NCBI GenBank assembly: GCA_049607205.1
Contig: JBMYWH010000001.1
Span: forward strand, 62,001 to 126,000
DNA length: 64,000 nt
From: JBELHR01 sp049607205
Lineage (GTDB): Bacteria > Bacteroidota > Bacteroidia > Flavobacteriales > Flavobacteriaceae
Reading direction: 5' to 3'
Part shown: one piece after another, positions 8,971-18,083 of the stretch
Layout of the letters: each line of letters starts with the position of its first letter
Position numbering within the stretch: the first letter of the stretch is position 1
The notes under the pieces: generated by a model
Database searches by the model: none
What the model saw: only the letters and a program-made list of their open reading frames with translations
Told to the model about the DNA's origin: nothing
Position numbers and translations under genes: made by a program

Positions 8971-10659
8971 ATGTCCTTAATGGAATTAAATAAACACAGT
9001 AAAAGATTAACACAGGATCCATCACAGCCAGCTTCTCAAGCCATGCTTTATGGAATAGGCTTGACAGACAGTGATATGTCAAAAGCTCAAGTAGGTGTAG
9101 TTAGTACAGGTTATGAAGGTAATCCATGTAATATGCACTTGAATGACTTAGCAAAGGAATTGAAAAGTCAGATTAGCCAACAGGATTTAGTAGGACTTAC
9201 TTTTCATACTATTGGAGTAAGTGATGGAATTTCTATGGGTACTTCAGGGATGAATTATTCTTTAGTTTCGCGTGATATTATCGCAGATTCTATTGAAACT
9301 GTAATGAATGCTCAGAGCTATGATGCTGTAGTTCCTGTGGTAGGTTGTGATAAAAACATGCCTGGAGCAATTATCGCCATGCTGAGGTTGAATAGACCTG
9401 GAATTATGATGTATGGTGGAACTATAGCATCGGGAAATTACAAAGGAAAAAAATTAAATATAGTTTCTGCTTTTGAGGCCTTGGGCCAAAAAGTCGCCGG
9501 AGAAATCGACGAGCAGGAATATAGAGAGATTATAAAAAGTGCGATTCCAGGAGCTGGAGCTTGTGGAGGGATGTATACGGCAAATACTATGGCTTCAGCC
9601 ATTGAGGCAATGGGTCTTTCTTTGCCTTACAACAGTTCTATACCTGCGGAAAACCCTTATAAATATGAAGAGGGTAAACGCACTGCTGAAGCGATCAAAA
9701 ATTTATTAGAATTAGATCTTAAGCCTCTCGATATAGTTTCTAAGAAATCTATTGAAAACGCTATAGCCATAGTGAATGCTTTAGGAGGGAGTACCAATGC
9801 GGTATTGCATTTCTTAGCCATTGCTCATGCAGCGGATATAGATTTCACTTTAGAGGACTTTCAACGCGTAAGTGATCGAACACCACTTATAGCAGATCTT
9901 AAGCCTTCAGGGCAATACTTAATGGAAGATGTGCATCAAATCGGTGGTACTCCAGCTGTAATGAAATACCTTTTAGATAAAGGATATTTACATGGGGACT
10001 GCATGACTTGTACAGGTAAGACCTTAGCAGAGAATTTAGCTGATGTTAGCCCTTTAAAATTCGATGAAACCCAAGATGTCATTCACCCATCGGATCAAGC
10101 CCTTAAAACTTCAGGGAATATTCAGATTCTCAAAGGGAATTTAGCTTCTGGAGGAGCCGTGGCGAAAATCTCTGGAAAAGAAGGGGAATTGTTTGAGGGT
10201 AAGGCAGTAGTCTTTAATTCAGAACCAGAGGCCAATGAAGGAATATCAAAAGGTATGGTAGAGAAAGGAGATGTTGTTGTTATTCGTTATGTAGGGCCTA
10301 AAGGGGGACCAGGAATGCCAGAAATGTTAAAGCCGACAAGTATGATTATGGGGGCTGGACTTGGTAAATCTGTCGCCTTGATTACCGATGGAAGATTTTC
10401 AGGAGGTACTCATGGTTTCGTAGTAGGTCATATTACTCCTGAAGCTCAAAGCGGAGGAGTTATAGCTCTTTTAGAAACGGGAGATCGAATTAGAATTTCC
10501 GCGGTAGAAAATAGAATAGATGTTCTTTTAGATAAAACTGAACTAGCAAAAAGGAGATCCCAGTGGCAAGCACCAGCATTAAAGCACAAAAAGGGGATTT
10601 TATATAAATACGCAAAAACTGTAGCAACAGCCTCTGAGGGTTGTGTGACTGATAAATAG
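8971..10659 (+). CDS. ilvD: Dihydroxy-acid dehydratase
   Basis: The 562-residue enzyme dehydrates 2,3-dihydroxy-isovalerate and -methylvalerate, the third common step of valine and isoleucine synthesis. Family signatures are VVGCDKNMPGAIIAMLRLN (Fe-S cysteine, about residue 127), GACGGMYTANTMASAIEAMGLSLP (second cysteine), GDCMTCTGKT (third cysteine) and the C-terminal TDGRFSGGTHGFVVGHITPEA. Length is typical of the IlvD/Edd family, and the ilvB-ilvN-ilvC neighbours exclude phosphogluconate dehydratase. It is the first gene of a four-gene operon. A TAATTTTG -7-like box at 8947-8954 lies 16 bp before the ATG, without a clear -33 TTG. Confidence 0.96.
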   Translation: MSLMELNKHSKRLTQDPSQPASQAMLYGIGLTDSDMSKAQVGVVSTGYEGNPCNMHLNDLAKELKSQISQQDLVGLTFHTIGVSDGISMGTSGMNYSLVSRDIIADSIETVMNAQSYDAVVPVVGCDKNMPGAIIAMLRLNRPGIMMYGGTIASGNYKGKKLNIVSAFEALGQKVAGEIDEQEYREIIKSAIPGAGACGGMYTANTMASAIEAMGLSLPYNSSIPAENPYKYEEGKRTAEAIKNLLELDLKPLDIVSKKSIENAIAIVNALGGSTNAVLHFLAIAHAADIDFTLEDFQRVSDRTPLIADLKPSGQYLMEDVHQIGGTPAVMKYLLDKGYLHGDCMTCTGKTLAENLADVSPLKFDETQDVIHPSDQALKTSGNIQILKGNLASGGAVAKISGKEGELFEGKAVVFNSEPEANEGISKGMVEKGDVVVIRYVGPKGGPGMPEMLKPTSMIMGAGLGKSVALITDGRFSGGTHGFVVGHITPEAQSGGVIALLETGDRIRISAVENRIDVLLDKTELAKRRSQWQAPALKHKKGILYKYAKTVATASEGCVTDK

Positions 10660-10664
10660 GAATT

Positions 10665-12362
10665 ATGGGAAGTAAACAACAAATTTCTGGAGCTCAGGCC
10701 GTTGTTCGATCTTTGATCGAAGAAGGTGTTGATATTCTTTATGGATATCCAGGAGGGGCGATCATGCCTGTCTATGATGAACTGTTCAAATTTCAAGATG
10801 AAATTCACCATGTACTTACAAGACATGAACAAGGTGCCACACATATGGCCCAGGGTTATGCTCGAGTATCAGGTCGTGTTGGAGTTGCTATTGCAACTTC
10901 TGGACCGGGAGCCACAAATCTAGTTACTGGAATTGCAGATGCTCAAATTGACTCTACACCTATGGTGTGTATAACGGGGCAAGTACCATCTCACCTCTTA
11001 GGAACTGATGCCTTTCAAGAAACTGATATTATAAGTATTTCTACACCCGTGACTAAGTGGAATTATCAGGTAACTAGAGCTGAAGAGATTCCTGAAGTTA
11101 TGGCTAAAGCATTTTATATAGCCAGAAGCGGTAGACCAGGTCCTGTTTTAGTTGATATTACTAAAGATGCTCAGAATGCAATGTTGGATTTTGAATATAA
11201 AAAATGTGAAAAAATACGTTCTTACAAACCAGTTCCTGCCACGAGCGAGCGCTCTTTGGCTGAAGCAGCTGAACTCATAAACGCCGCTAGTAAGCCTTAT
11301 GTGATTTGGGGGCAAGGAGTTATTTTAGGAGAGGCGGAGGCTGAATTTAAGGCTTTTATCGAGAAGTCAGGAGTTCCTTCGGCATCTACAATATTAGGTT
11401 TGTCAGCATTAGATTCGGATCATCCATTACATGTGGGTATGGTTGGGATGCACGGTAATTATGCTCCCAATGTTTTGACTAATGAGTGTGACCTATTGAT
11501 AGCAATTGGAATGCGTTTTGACGACAGAGTTACAGGTAGGCTTGAGGACTATGCGACTCAGGCTAAAGTGATACATTTTGAAATTGATCCTGCAGAAGTC
11601 AATAAGAATGTGAAGGCGGATGTTGCTGTAATGGGAAGTGTGAAAACGACCTTAGCTAAGATGTTACCGCTGATAGAAGCTAAGTCTCATCCTAAGTGGA
11701 GGGCTGAGTTTGATGCTTATTTAGAGCAGGAGAATAAAGTAGTTATTAAGGATCAATTAGAACCAACTAAACCCGGTTTAACTATGGGGGAAGTTCTGAA
11801 TCTAATTAATAAGCAAACTAGAGAAGAAGCAGTTATTGTTTCAGATGTAGGTCAGCATCAGATGTTTGCCTGTCGATATGCAAAATTTAAAAAGACTAAA
11901 AGTAATATTACTTCAGGAGGTCTTGGGACTATGGGCTTTGCTTTACCTGCCGCAATAGGTGCTAAGATGGGTGCTCCAAATCGTGAGGTTGTTGCGATTA
12001 TTGGAGATGGAGGATTTCAAATGACTTGTCAAGAACTAGGGACTATTCTTCAAACAGGAGTGGCTGTGAAGATCGTTATTTTGAATAATGAATATTTAGG
12101 TATGGTCCGTCAATGGCAACAGTTGTTCTTTGATAAAAGATATGCTTCGACTCATATGGTAAGTCCAGATTTTATTAAGTTGGCAGAAGCCTATGATATA
12201 CAGGCTAAACAAGTCTCTGAAAGGGGAGATTTAGAAGCTGCTGTCGAAGAAATGATATCAAGTGATTCTTCCTATTTATTGGAAGTAATGATTGAAAAAG
12301 AAGATAATGTGTTTCCTATGGTTCCCTCAGGAGCAAGTGTTTCAGAAGTAAGATTAAGTTAG
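10665..12362 (+). CDS. ilvB: Acetolactate synthase large (catalytic) subunit
   Basis: The 565-residue thiamine-diphosphate enzyme condenses two pyruvates, or pyruvate with 2-ketobutyrate. YGYPGGAIMPVYDEL near the N-terminus is followed by RHEQGATHMAQGYAR, with the cofactor-activating glutamate. GTDAFQETDI is typical of anabolic, FAD-binding acetohydroxyacid synthases. The C-terminal GDGGFQMTCQELGTIL...NNEYLGM is the ThDP/Mg motif. It starts 5 bp after ilvD and is followed 4 bp later by the ACT-domain subunit. A catabolic AlsS role is unlikely because the regulatory subunit is encoded next door. Confidence 0.96.
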   Translation: MGSKQQISGAQAVVRSLIEEGVDILYGYPGGAIMPVYDELFKFQDEIHHVLTRHEQGATHMAQGYARVSGRVGVAIATSGPGATNLVTGIADAQIDSTPMVCITGQVPSHLLGTDAFQETDIISISTPVTKWNYQVTRAEEIPEVMAKAFYIARSGRPGPVLVDITKDAQNAMLDFEYKKCEKIRSYKPVPATSERSLAEAAELINAASKPYVIWGQGVILGEAEAEFKAFIEKSGVPSASTILGLSALDSDHPLHVGMVGMHGNYAPNVLTNECDLLIAIGMRFDDRVTGRLEDYATQAKVIHFEIDPAEVNKNVKADVAVMGSVKTTLAKMLPLIEAKSHPKWRAEFDAYLEQENKVVIKDQLEPTKPGLTMGEVLNLINKQTREEAVIVSDVGQHQMFACRYAKFKKTKSNITSGGLGTMGFALPAAIGAKMGAPNREVVAIIGDGGFQMTCQELGTILQTGVAVKIVILNNEYLGMVRQWQQLFFDKRYASTHMVSPDFIKLAEAYDIQAKQVSERGDLEAAVEEMISSDSSYLLEVMIEKEDNVFPMVPSGASVSEVRLS

Positions 12363-12366
12363 AGAT

Positions 12367-12894
12367 ATGGAAGATCAAAAAATACCTTATACAGTAGTTG
12401 TATATACTGAGAATAATCTTGGATTACTCAATAGGATTGCGACAATTTTCTTGAAGAGACATATAAACATCGAGAGTTTAAATGTCTCAGAATCTGAAAT
12501 TGAACACGTGCACCGTTTTACGATTGTGGCTGAAATGTCAGAAGATCATGTCAAGAAGATCGTTGGTCAAATAGATAAGCAAATTGAAGTAATTAAGGCG
12601 TTTTATCATTCAGATGAGGAAACTATTTTTCAGGAAACTGCCTTGTATAAAATGAACTCTGATGTACTCTTTGAAGAGCGTGAGGTTCAGAATATTATTA
12701 AAAATTCCCATGCAAATATTGTGACGGTTCAGCGTGAATATTTCGTGGTTGAAAAAACAGGTCATAGATCAGCCTTGCAAGCCCTGTATAAAGAATTATT
12801 GCCTTATGGACTCAAGCAATATGTGAGGTCTGGAAGAATTGCTGTATCTAAAAAGGAGATGCAAATCTCGCAGAGATTAAAAGAATTAATGTAA
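12367..12894 (+). CDS. ilvN: Acetolactate synthase small (regulatory) subunit
   Basis: The 175-residue protein begins with an ACT domain (YTVVVYTENNLGLLNRIATIF, about residues 8-28; HINIESLNVSESE follows), the module that binds valine for feedback control of IlvB. A second ACT-like C-terminal half contains NIVTVQREYFVVEKTG and SGRIAVSKKE. Length fits the IlvN/IlvH class. It lies between ilvB and ilvC in a tight operon, 4 bp after ilvB and 19 bp before ilvC. The name ilvN or ilvH is interchangeable here; isozyme specificity cannot be told from sequence. Confidence 0.93.
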   Translation: MEDQKIPYTVVVYTENNLGLLNRIATIFLKRHINIESLNVSESEIEHVHRFTIVAEMSEDHVKKIVGQIDKQIEVIKAFYHSDEETIFQETALYKMNSDVLFEEREVQNIIKNSHANIVTVQREYFVVEKTGHRSALQALYKELLPYGLKQYVRSGRIAVSKKEMQISQRLKELM

Positions 12895-12913
12895 CCATTA
12901 TAGAATTTAGAAA

Positions 12914-14386
12914 ATGAAAAATTATTTTAACACACTTTCACTAAGGGAAAAATTAGATCAGTTAGGGAAGTGTAGATTTATGGAGTCTTCAGAATTTTCA
13001 CAAGGTGTTGAAGCCTTGAAAGGAAAGAAAATTGTCATAGTAGGATGTGGAGCTCAAGGATTGAATCAAGGATTGAATATGAGAGATTCAGGTTTGGATG
13101 TTTCTTATGCATTAAGACCTGCTGCAATCAGTGAGAAAAGAGCTTCTTTTGTAAATGCTAGTTCTAATGGTTTTGAAGTTGGGACTTTTGAGGAATTAAT
13201 TCCTCAAGCCGATTTAGTCATTAATTTAACTCCAGATAAGCAACATACTAGAGTAGTTCAGACGGTTATGCCTTTGATGAAGGATGGTGCAACGCTATCT
13301 TATTCTCACGGATTTAATATTGTTGAAGAAGGAATGCAAATTCGTCCGGATTTAACAGTAATTATGGTGGCTCCTAAGAGTCCTGGTTCTGAAGTTAGAG
13401 AAGAGTTTAAGCGTGGTTTTGGGGTTCCAACCTTGATTGCTGTACATCCAGAAAATGACCCTAAAGGACATGGACTTGCATGGGCAAAAGCTTATGCTGT
13501 CGGTACAGGTGGGCATAAAGCAGGAGTACTAGAGTCTTCCTTCGTAGCTGAAGTGAAATCTGACTTAATGGGAGAGCAAACGATACTTTGTGGTTTGTTG
13601 CAAACAGGTTCTATTTTAGGTTTTGATAAGATGGTTGCAGAAGGGGTTGATCCTGGTTATGCCTCAAAATTAATTCAATATGGATGGGAAACAATCACAG
13701 AAGCATTGAAACATGGAGGGATTACTAACATGATGGATCGCTTATCTAATTCTGCTAAGTTAGAGGCTTATAAGATTTCTGAAGAATTAAAAGAAATAAT
13801 GAGACCTTTGTTCCGAAAACACATGGACGATATTATGTCTGGTCATTTTTCTCAAACCATGATGGAAGATTGGGCGAATGACGATAAGAATCTTTTGACT
13901 TGGAGAGCTGAGACAGGAGAAACTAATTTTGAGAAAACACCAGCAGGAAATCAAGAGATTTCAGAGCAAGAATATTTCGATCAAGGATTATTAATGGTGG
14001 CCATGGTTAAAGCAGGTGTTGAGCTTGCCTATGAATCTATGACAGAATCAGGGATTATTGACGCTTCAGCTTATTATGAATCACTGCATGAAACTCCTTT
14101 GATCGCGAATACTATTGCCAGGAAGAAATTGTTTGAAATGAATCGTGTGATTTCAGATACGGCGGAATACGGTTGTTATTTATTTGATCACGCCTGTAAA
14201 CCTCTGATTAAAGATTATGTAGCTTCTCTAGGGTCTCATGTATTAGGAAATGCAGATAAATGTCCTTCGAATGAAGTAGAAAATCAAGAATTAATCGCTG
14301 TTAATCAGTCGATCCGTGAGCATGATGTAGAAAGAATTGGTGCTGTGTTAAGAGCTTCGATGACTTCTATGAAACAGATTAAGTAA
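12914..14386 (+). CDS. ilvC: Ketol-acid reductoisomerase, class II (long form)
   Basis: The 490-residue protein catalyses the NADPH-dependent isomeroreduction of acetolactate. The Rossmann motif GCGAQGLNQGLNMRDSGLDVSYALRP is at about residues 44-69, and the following SHGFNIVEEG and VMVAPKSPGSEVREEF are KARI hallmarks. The Mg-binding SDLMGEQTILCG begins the first knotted domain. The length (near the 491 residues of the E. coli enzyme) and the duplicated C-terminal knot domain make it class II, not the about 330-residue class I found in many bacteria. Last gene of the ilv operon; a strong terminator follows within 30 bp. Confidence 0.96.
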   Translation: MKNYFNTLSLREKLDQLGKCRFMESSEFSQGVEALKGKKIVIVGCGAQGLNQGLNMRDSGLDVSYALRPAAISEKRASFVNASSNGFEVGTFEELIPQADLVINLTPDKQHTRVVQTVMPLMKDGATLSYSHGFNIVEEGMQIRPDLTVIMVAPKSPGSEVREEFKRGFGVPTLIAVHPENDPKGHGLAWAKAYAVGTGGHKAGVLESSFVAEVKSDLMGEQTILCGLLQTGSILGFDKMVAEGVDPGYASKLIQYGWETITEALKHGGITNMMDRLSNSAKLEAYKISEELKEIMRPLFRKHMDDIMSGHFSQTMMEDWANDDKNLLTWRAETGETNFEKTPAGNQEISEQEYFDQGLLMVAMVKAGVELAYESMTESGIIDASAYYESLHETPLIANTIARKKLFEMNRVISDTAEYGCYLFDHACKPLIKDYVASLGSHVLGNADKCPSNEVENQELIAVNQSIREHDVERIGAVLRASMTSMKQIK

Positions 14387-14413
14387 GTTTTTTGTATAAA
14401 TATTAGTGTTTAG

Positions 14414-14446
14414 AACCATCGAACGTTTCGTTCGGTGGTTTTTTTA
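14414..14446 (+). terminator. Rho-independent terminator of the ilv operon
   Basis: An 11-bp stem (14414-14424 with 14430-14440, one G-T pair) with loop GTTTC is followed by a run of T. It lies 27 bp after the ilvC stop, and its T-run just reaches the stop codon of the convergent RluA-family gene. Confidence 0.85.
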
Positions 14447-15130
14447 TTTACAGGCATCCCAAACTGGATCTGGAGGGCAAGGAGCTACTAAAGTAACCGC
14501 TTCTTTCTTTACCGGATGAATAAAGGATACTTTGCGTGAATGTAAGGAGATTCCAGCATCTTTATTACTTCGAGGGAATCCATACTTTAAGTCTCCTTTA
14601 ATCGGACATCCGATATGAGAAAGTTGACTTCTAATTTGGTGGTGTCTTCCAGTGTGAAGGTTAATCTCTAGCAAAAAATAACTATGTAATGCTTGACGTA
14701 AAGTATAATCTAGAATGGCGAGTTTTGCTTTGGGGTTAGAGGCTGAGGTGACCTTAGATTTGTTGTTCTTAGGGTTTTTTACAAGGTAGTTTTGTAATTC
14801 AGCTTGCTCTGGTTGAGGTTTGTTTTTTACCAAGGCCCAATATGTTTTCTTGATTTCTTTATCTCGAAACATTTTATTGATGCGCTCCAAGGCTTTGGAT
14901 GTTTTTGCAAAAATTACGATTCCTGAAGTAGGACGGTCAAGTCTATGGGTGGTGCCTAAGAAAACGGCTCCAGGTTTTTGATACTTTTCCTTGATGTACT
15001 CTTTGACAATGTCGCTTAGTGGAATATCACCTGTTTTATCACCTTGAACTATATCTCCACAGCGTTTGTTCACTATGATTAAGTGATTATCTTCAAAAAG
15101 TACTTGTAGATTTTGAGCGGTACTATGCAT
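14444..15130 (-). CDS. RluA-family rRNA/tRNA pseudouridine synthase
   Basis: The family signature is the catalytic HRLDRPTSGIVIFAKT; the aspartate in HRLD is the nucleophile. EINLHTGRHHQIRSQLSHIGCPIKGDLKYG is the conserved RluA/RluD C-terminal motif. No S4 domain is visible at the N-terminus, so it resembles RluA-type stand-alone catalytic proteins; the exact uridine target is unknown. The frame is open up to 15169, but the ATG at 15130 is chosen because it gives the normal start MHSTAQNLQVLFEDNHLI and overlaps the ysxC stop by 8 bp, in keeping with an operon. Length from this start is 228 residues. Confidence 0.88.
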   Translation of the reverse strand: MHSTAQNLQVLFEDNHLIIVNKRCGDIVQGDKTGDIPLSDIVKEYIKEKYQKPGAVFLGTTHRLDRPTSGIVIFAKTSKALERINKMFRDKEIKKTYWALVKNKPQPEQAELQNYLVKNPKNNKSKVTSASNPKAKLAILDYTLRQALHSYFLLEINLHTGRHHQIRSQLSHIGCPIKGDLKYGFPRSNKDAGISLHSRKVSFIHPVKKEAVTLVAPCPPDPVWDACK

Positions 15131-15743
15131 TGTTGAAATGCTCGGAAAGTTCTTCGTTGGTTTTTTCAATAAAATCTAAAACTTCCTCTTTTCCTTTTTT
15201 GGAATTGGAACTTGTCATATAATGTATAGGCATTTCTTCCCATCCGATTGCTTTCATTACTTTTTTGTAATGCTTGAGATGTTTTTGTGCTTCACCTTGC
15301 TTTAGTTTATCGGCTTTGGTAAAGATAATTGCAAAAGGAATCCCGTTATTGGCTAGGAACTCCATGAACTCTAGATCAATCTTTTGTGGTTCATGACGAG
15401 AATCTACTAAGACGAATGTGCAAACAAGTTGCTTGCGTTCTTCAAAATAACAGGTGATGAACTTTTGAAATATAGCGCGACGGCTTTTTGAAACTTGTGC
15501 ATATCCATATCCCGGTAAATCAACTAAGAACCACTCATCGTTTATCTTAAAATGATTTATAAGTTGAGTTTTTCCAGGTTTACCAGAGGTTTTTGCCAAG
15601 CTCTTATGGTCTGTAAGCATGTTGATTAAGGAGGATTTCCCTACATTTGAGCGTCCAATAAATGCATACTCCGGAATATTATCTGGAGGACATTTGATAA
15701 CATTGGTGTTACTCATTACAAACTTTGCAGACCTTATTTTCAT
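15123..15743 (-). CDS. ysxC: Ribosome-biogenesis GTP-binding protein YsxC/EngB (YihA)
   Basis: The 206-residue GTPase has all G motifs: G1 GRSNVGKSSLIN (about 31-42), G2 with SGKPGKTQ, G3 DLPGYGYA (about 74-81), G4 TKAD and G5 TSS. The family acts in large-subunit ribosome assembly. Length and motif spacing are typical. It sits one base after the alpha/beta hydrolase gene and overlaps the RluA-type synthase, so a three-gene operon combining a hydrolase with two ribosome-related proteins is likely. Confidence 0.94.
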   Translation of the reverse strand: MKIRSAKFVMSNTNVIKCPPDNIPEYAFIGRSNVGKSSLINMLTDHKSLAKTSGKPGKTQLINHFKINDEWFLVDLPGYGYAQVSKSRRAIFQKFITCYFEERKQLVCTFVLVDSRHEPQKIDLEFMEFLANNGIPFAIIFTKADKLKQGEAQKHLKHYKKVMKAIGWEEMPIHYMTSSNSKKGKEEVLDFIEKTNEELSEHFNNA

Positions 15744-15744
15744 A

Positions 15745-16509
15745 TTAAAGTGCTCTTTTTTTAAGCCAAGACATCATAATCTCATTAAACTCCTTAGGGT
15801 GTTCCATCATTGCTGCATGTCCGCAATGATCTATCCAATACAAGTCAGAATCTGGAAGTTTTTCATGAAATTCAACAGCAACATCTGGAGGTGTAACTCC
15901 ATCGTTTTTTCCCCAGATCAAGCATGTAGGTTGTGACATATTAGGAAGATCCTTAGCCATGTTGTGACGAATAGCACTTTTAGCAAGTGCTAAGATGCGT
16001 ATCACTTTATTTCTGTTGTTTACAGTCTCATACAGGTCATCAACTAATTCTTTAGTAGCAACTTCTGGATTGTAAAAAACTTCTTCTGTTTTTTCTTTAA
16101 TGTACTCGTAGTTACCTCTCTTAGGGTAGGTGTCACCCATAGACTTTTCATAAAGTCCTGAGCTTCCTGTTAAGATGAGTGCTTCTACAAGTTCAGGGTG
16201 GGCTTTTGTAGTGTATAATGCCACGTGTCCACCTAGAGAATTTCCTAGTAAAATAGCTTTTGGAATGTTCTTGAATTTCATGAATTCAACGATGAATTTT
16301 GAAAGATTCTTGACATTCGTCTTTAGTAAAGATAGCTCGTATACTGGAAGTTCGGGGATGTACATTTTATAGCCTGCGGAAGAAAAATATTCGCAAACTC
16401 CGTCGAAGTTACTCAATGTTCCCATTAAACCGTGTAGTACGATGATGGGTTGACCTTCTCCTGCTTCAATGTATTTATAACCTTGTTCTTCTTTTAAGTT
16501 CAAGTGCAT
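15745..16509 (-). CDS. Alpha/beta-fold hydrolase
   Basis: This 254-residue protein has an intact catalytic triad. The oxyanion-region HGLMGTLSNFDG comes first, then the nucleophile elbow GNSLGGHVAL (Ser about 93), the acid in WGKNDGVTPPDVA, and the histidine in DHCGHAAMMEHP. Such hydrolases include esterases and the MenH/BioH type; nothing in the sequence fixes the substrate. No signal peptide is visible, so it is cytoplasmic. It is the first gene of the minus-strand operon with ysxC and is divergent from mraZ. A TATATTTG box (plus positions 16531-16538, minus strand) could be its -7 element. Confidence 0.85.
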   Translation of the reverse strand: MHLNLKEEQGYKYIEAGEGQPIIVLHGLMGTLSNFDGVCEYFSSAGYKMYIPELPVYELSLLKTNVKNLSKFIVEFMKFKNIPKAILLGNSLGGHVALYTTKAHPELVEALILTGSSGLYEKSMGDTYPKRGNYEYIKEKTEEVFYNPEVATKELVDDLYETVNNRNKVIRILALAKSAIRHNMAKDLPNMSQPTCLIWGKNDGVTPPDVAVEFHEKLPDSDLYWIDHCGHAAMMEHPKEFNEIMMSWLKKRAL

Positions 16510-16664
16510 TAATTGTCAAATTTAATGTGGCAAATATAGTTTTTTTTTAACGAATACGCTGCCATAAATATCATAAGGTATCAATCTATTACCAATTTAC
16601 GTAAGTAAGTTAGAATCAACATTCTAGCGCCGTTTGTAGGTGTAGGGGAAAAGTTATCAACAAA

Positions 16665-16690
16665 GTGGGGTATTGTGGGGAATTGTGGTA
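16665..16690 (+). promoter_or_regulatory. Three MraZ-box repeats upstream of the dcw cluster
   Basis: Hexamers GTGGGG, GTGGGG and GTGGTA begin at 16665, 16675 and 16685, exactly 10 bp (one helical turn) apart with 4-bp spacers. MraZ is known to bind clusters of GTGGG-type direct repeats spaced this way and to repress its own operon. The set ends 35 bp before the mraZ ATG. A TATTTTTG -7-like element follows at 16700-16707, so bound MraZ would cover the promoter. The third repeat is imperfect. Confidence 0.75.
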
Positions 16691-16725
16691 AAAAATTTTT
16701 ATTTTTGAAAATTGAACAAAGCCAA

Positions 16726-17199
16726 ATGATAAACTTAATCGGGACATATGAAGCAAAAACTGATGCTAAAGGACGGGTGATGATGCCTGTTGCCTTTAAG
16801 AAGCAGTTGCTTAGTGTTTTGGATGGCGATTTTGTTCTTAAGCGCTCCATGTTCCAACCTTGTTTGGAGTTGTATCCAATGCAAGAATGGGAAAAAGTAA
16901 TGGGGCAGGTTTCTAAGCTAAATAGATTTAATAAGAAGAATAATGATTTTATCCGACGGCTAACTGCTGGTGTGAAGGTGTTGAATGTTGATGCTAGCGG
17001 ACGAGTACTGTTGGCTAAGGATTTGGTTTCTTTTGCGGGAATTAAAAAAGATGTGGTTCTCTCTTCTTCGATTAGTTTTATTGAGATTTGGGATAAGGAT
17101 GCTTATGAGTCGGCTGTAGCTGATGAAGATGGAATGTTGGCTGATTTAGCAGAAGAGGTAATGGGAAATGTAAATTTAGACGCTGATGGAATATCATAG
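16726..17199 (+). CDS. mraZ: Transcriptional regulator MraZ
   Basis: The protein is 157 residues from the ATG at 16726, which gives the expected N-terminus MINLIGTYEAKTDAKGRVMMP; the frame extends further upstream only by a non-family leader over the MraZ boxes. It has two SpoVT/AbrB-like swapped-hairpin DNA-binding halves: YEAKTDAKGRVMMPVAFK and LNVDASGRVLLAKDL. MraZ assembles into rings and binds repeated GTGGG boxes; three such boxes precede this gene. It is the first gene of the dcw cluster and overlaps rsmH by 14 bp. Confidence 0.95.
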   Translation: MINLIGTYEAKTDAKGRVMMPVAFKKQLLSVLDGDFVLKRSMFQPCLELYPMQEWEKVMGQVSKLNRFNKKNNDFIRRLTAGVKVLNVDASGRVLLAKDLVSFAGIKKDVVLSSSISFIEIWDKDAYESAVADEDGMLADLAEEVMGNVNLDADGIS

Positions 17200-18082
17200 T
17201 GCAGTTATGTTGAAAGAGACTGTTGATGGTCTCGATATTAAACCTGACGGGGTTTATGTTGATGTTACCTTTGGAGGAGGTGGGCATTCAAGGGAGATTT
17301 TATCTCGATTGGGTCCTGATGGACTGTTGTTTGCTTTTGATCAAGATCCTGATGCACAGGCTAATATCATAGAAGATGAGCGTTTTACTTTGATTGCTCA
17401 AAACTTCAGGTATATGGCACGATATCTAAAGTTTTATGGCGTGATGGAGGTTGATGGTGTTTTAGGTGATTTCGGAGTTTCTTCTCATCAATTTGATCAA
17501 GCAGATCGTGGGTTTTCTACTAGATTTGATGCTGGGTTGGATATGAGGATGGATCAGACCTCTAAATTGTCGGCCTATGAAGTGATTAATCATTATGACG
17601 AGGCTGAGCTTGCGAGATGTCTTTTTTATTATGGAGAGCTTCGCAATGCAAATCAGATGGCAGCTGCTATTACGGCGGCTAGGGTTGATGGTGGTATTAA
17701 AACTAGTTTTCAGCTTAAAGAGGTTTTAGCTTCTTTTCTTCCTGCAGCAAAACAGCATAAAATATTAGCTCAGATTTTTCAGGCCATACGTATAGAAGTG
17801 AATCAGGAAATAGAGGTTTTAAAAGAATTCTTGATGCAAGTACCGGAGGTTCTAGTTCTTGGTGGTCGTCTGAGTGTTTTGTCTTATCATTCTTTAGAAG
17901 ATCGCTTGGTAAAACGATTTATTCGCGATGGTGTATTTGAAGGTGAAGCGGAGCGTGATTTCTTTGGGAATAAGTTTGTTCCAATGAAAAAAGTCGGAAA
18001 AATGATGACTCCGAGTAAAGAGGAGATTAAACAAAACAACCGGGCAAGGAGTGCTAAGTTAAGAGTGGCAGAAAAATTATAG
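17186..18082 (+). CDS. rsmH: 16S rRNA (cytosine-1402-N4)-methyltransferase
   Basis: The 298-residue MraW/RsmH protein carries the N-terminal HSAVMLKETVDGL and the SAM-binding DVTFGGGGHSREIL (about 27-40), then FDQDPDA and DFGVSSHQFDQADRGFSTRFDAGLDMRMDQ, all diagnostic. The C-terminal LSYHSLEDRLVKRF motif is intact. It methylates C1402 in the decoding centre. It overlaps mraZ by 14 bp and lies one base before the FtsL-like gene, the usual dcw order. Confidence 0.96.
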   Translation: MEYHSAVMLKETVDGLDIKPDGVYVDVTFGGGGHSREILSRLGPDGLLFAFDQDPDAQANIIEDERFTLIAQNFRYMARYLKFYGVMEVDGVLGDFGVSSHQFDQADRGFSTRFDAGLDMRMDQTSKLSAYEVINHYDEAELARCLFYYGELRNANQMAAAITAARVDGGIKTSFQLKEVLASFLPAAKQHKILAQIFQAIRIEVNQEIEVLKEFLMQVPEVLVLGGRLSVLSYHSLEDRLVKRFIRDGVFEGEAERDFFGNKFVPMKKVGKMMTPSKEEIKQNNRARSAKLRVAEKL

Positions 18083-18083
18083 T

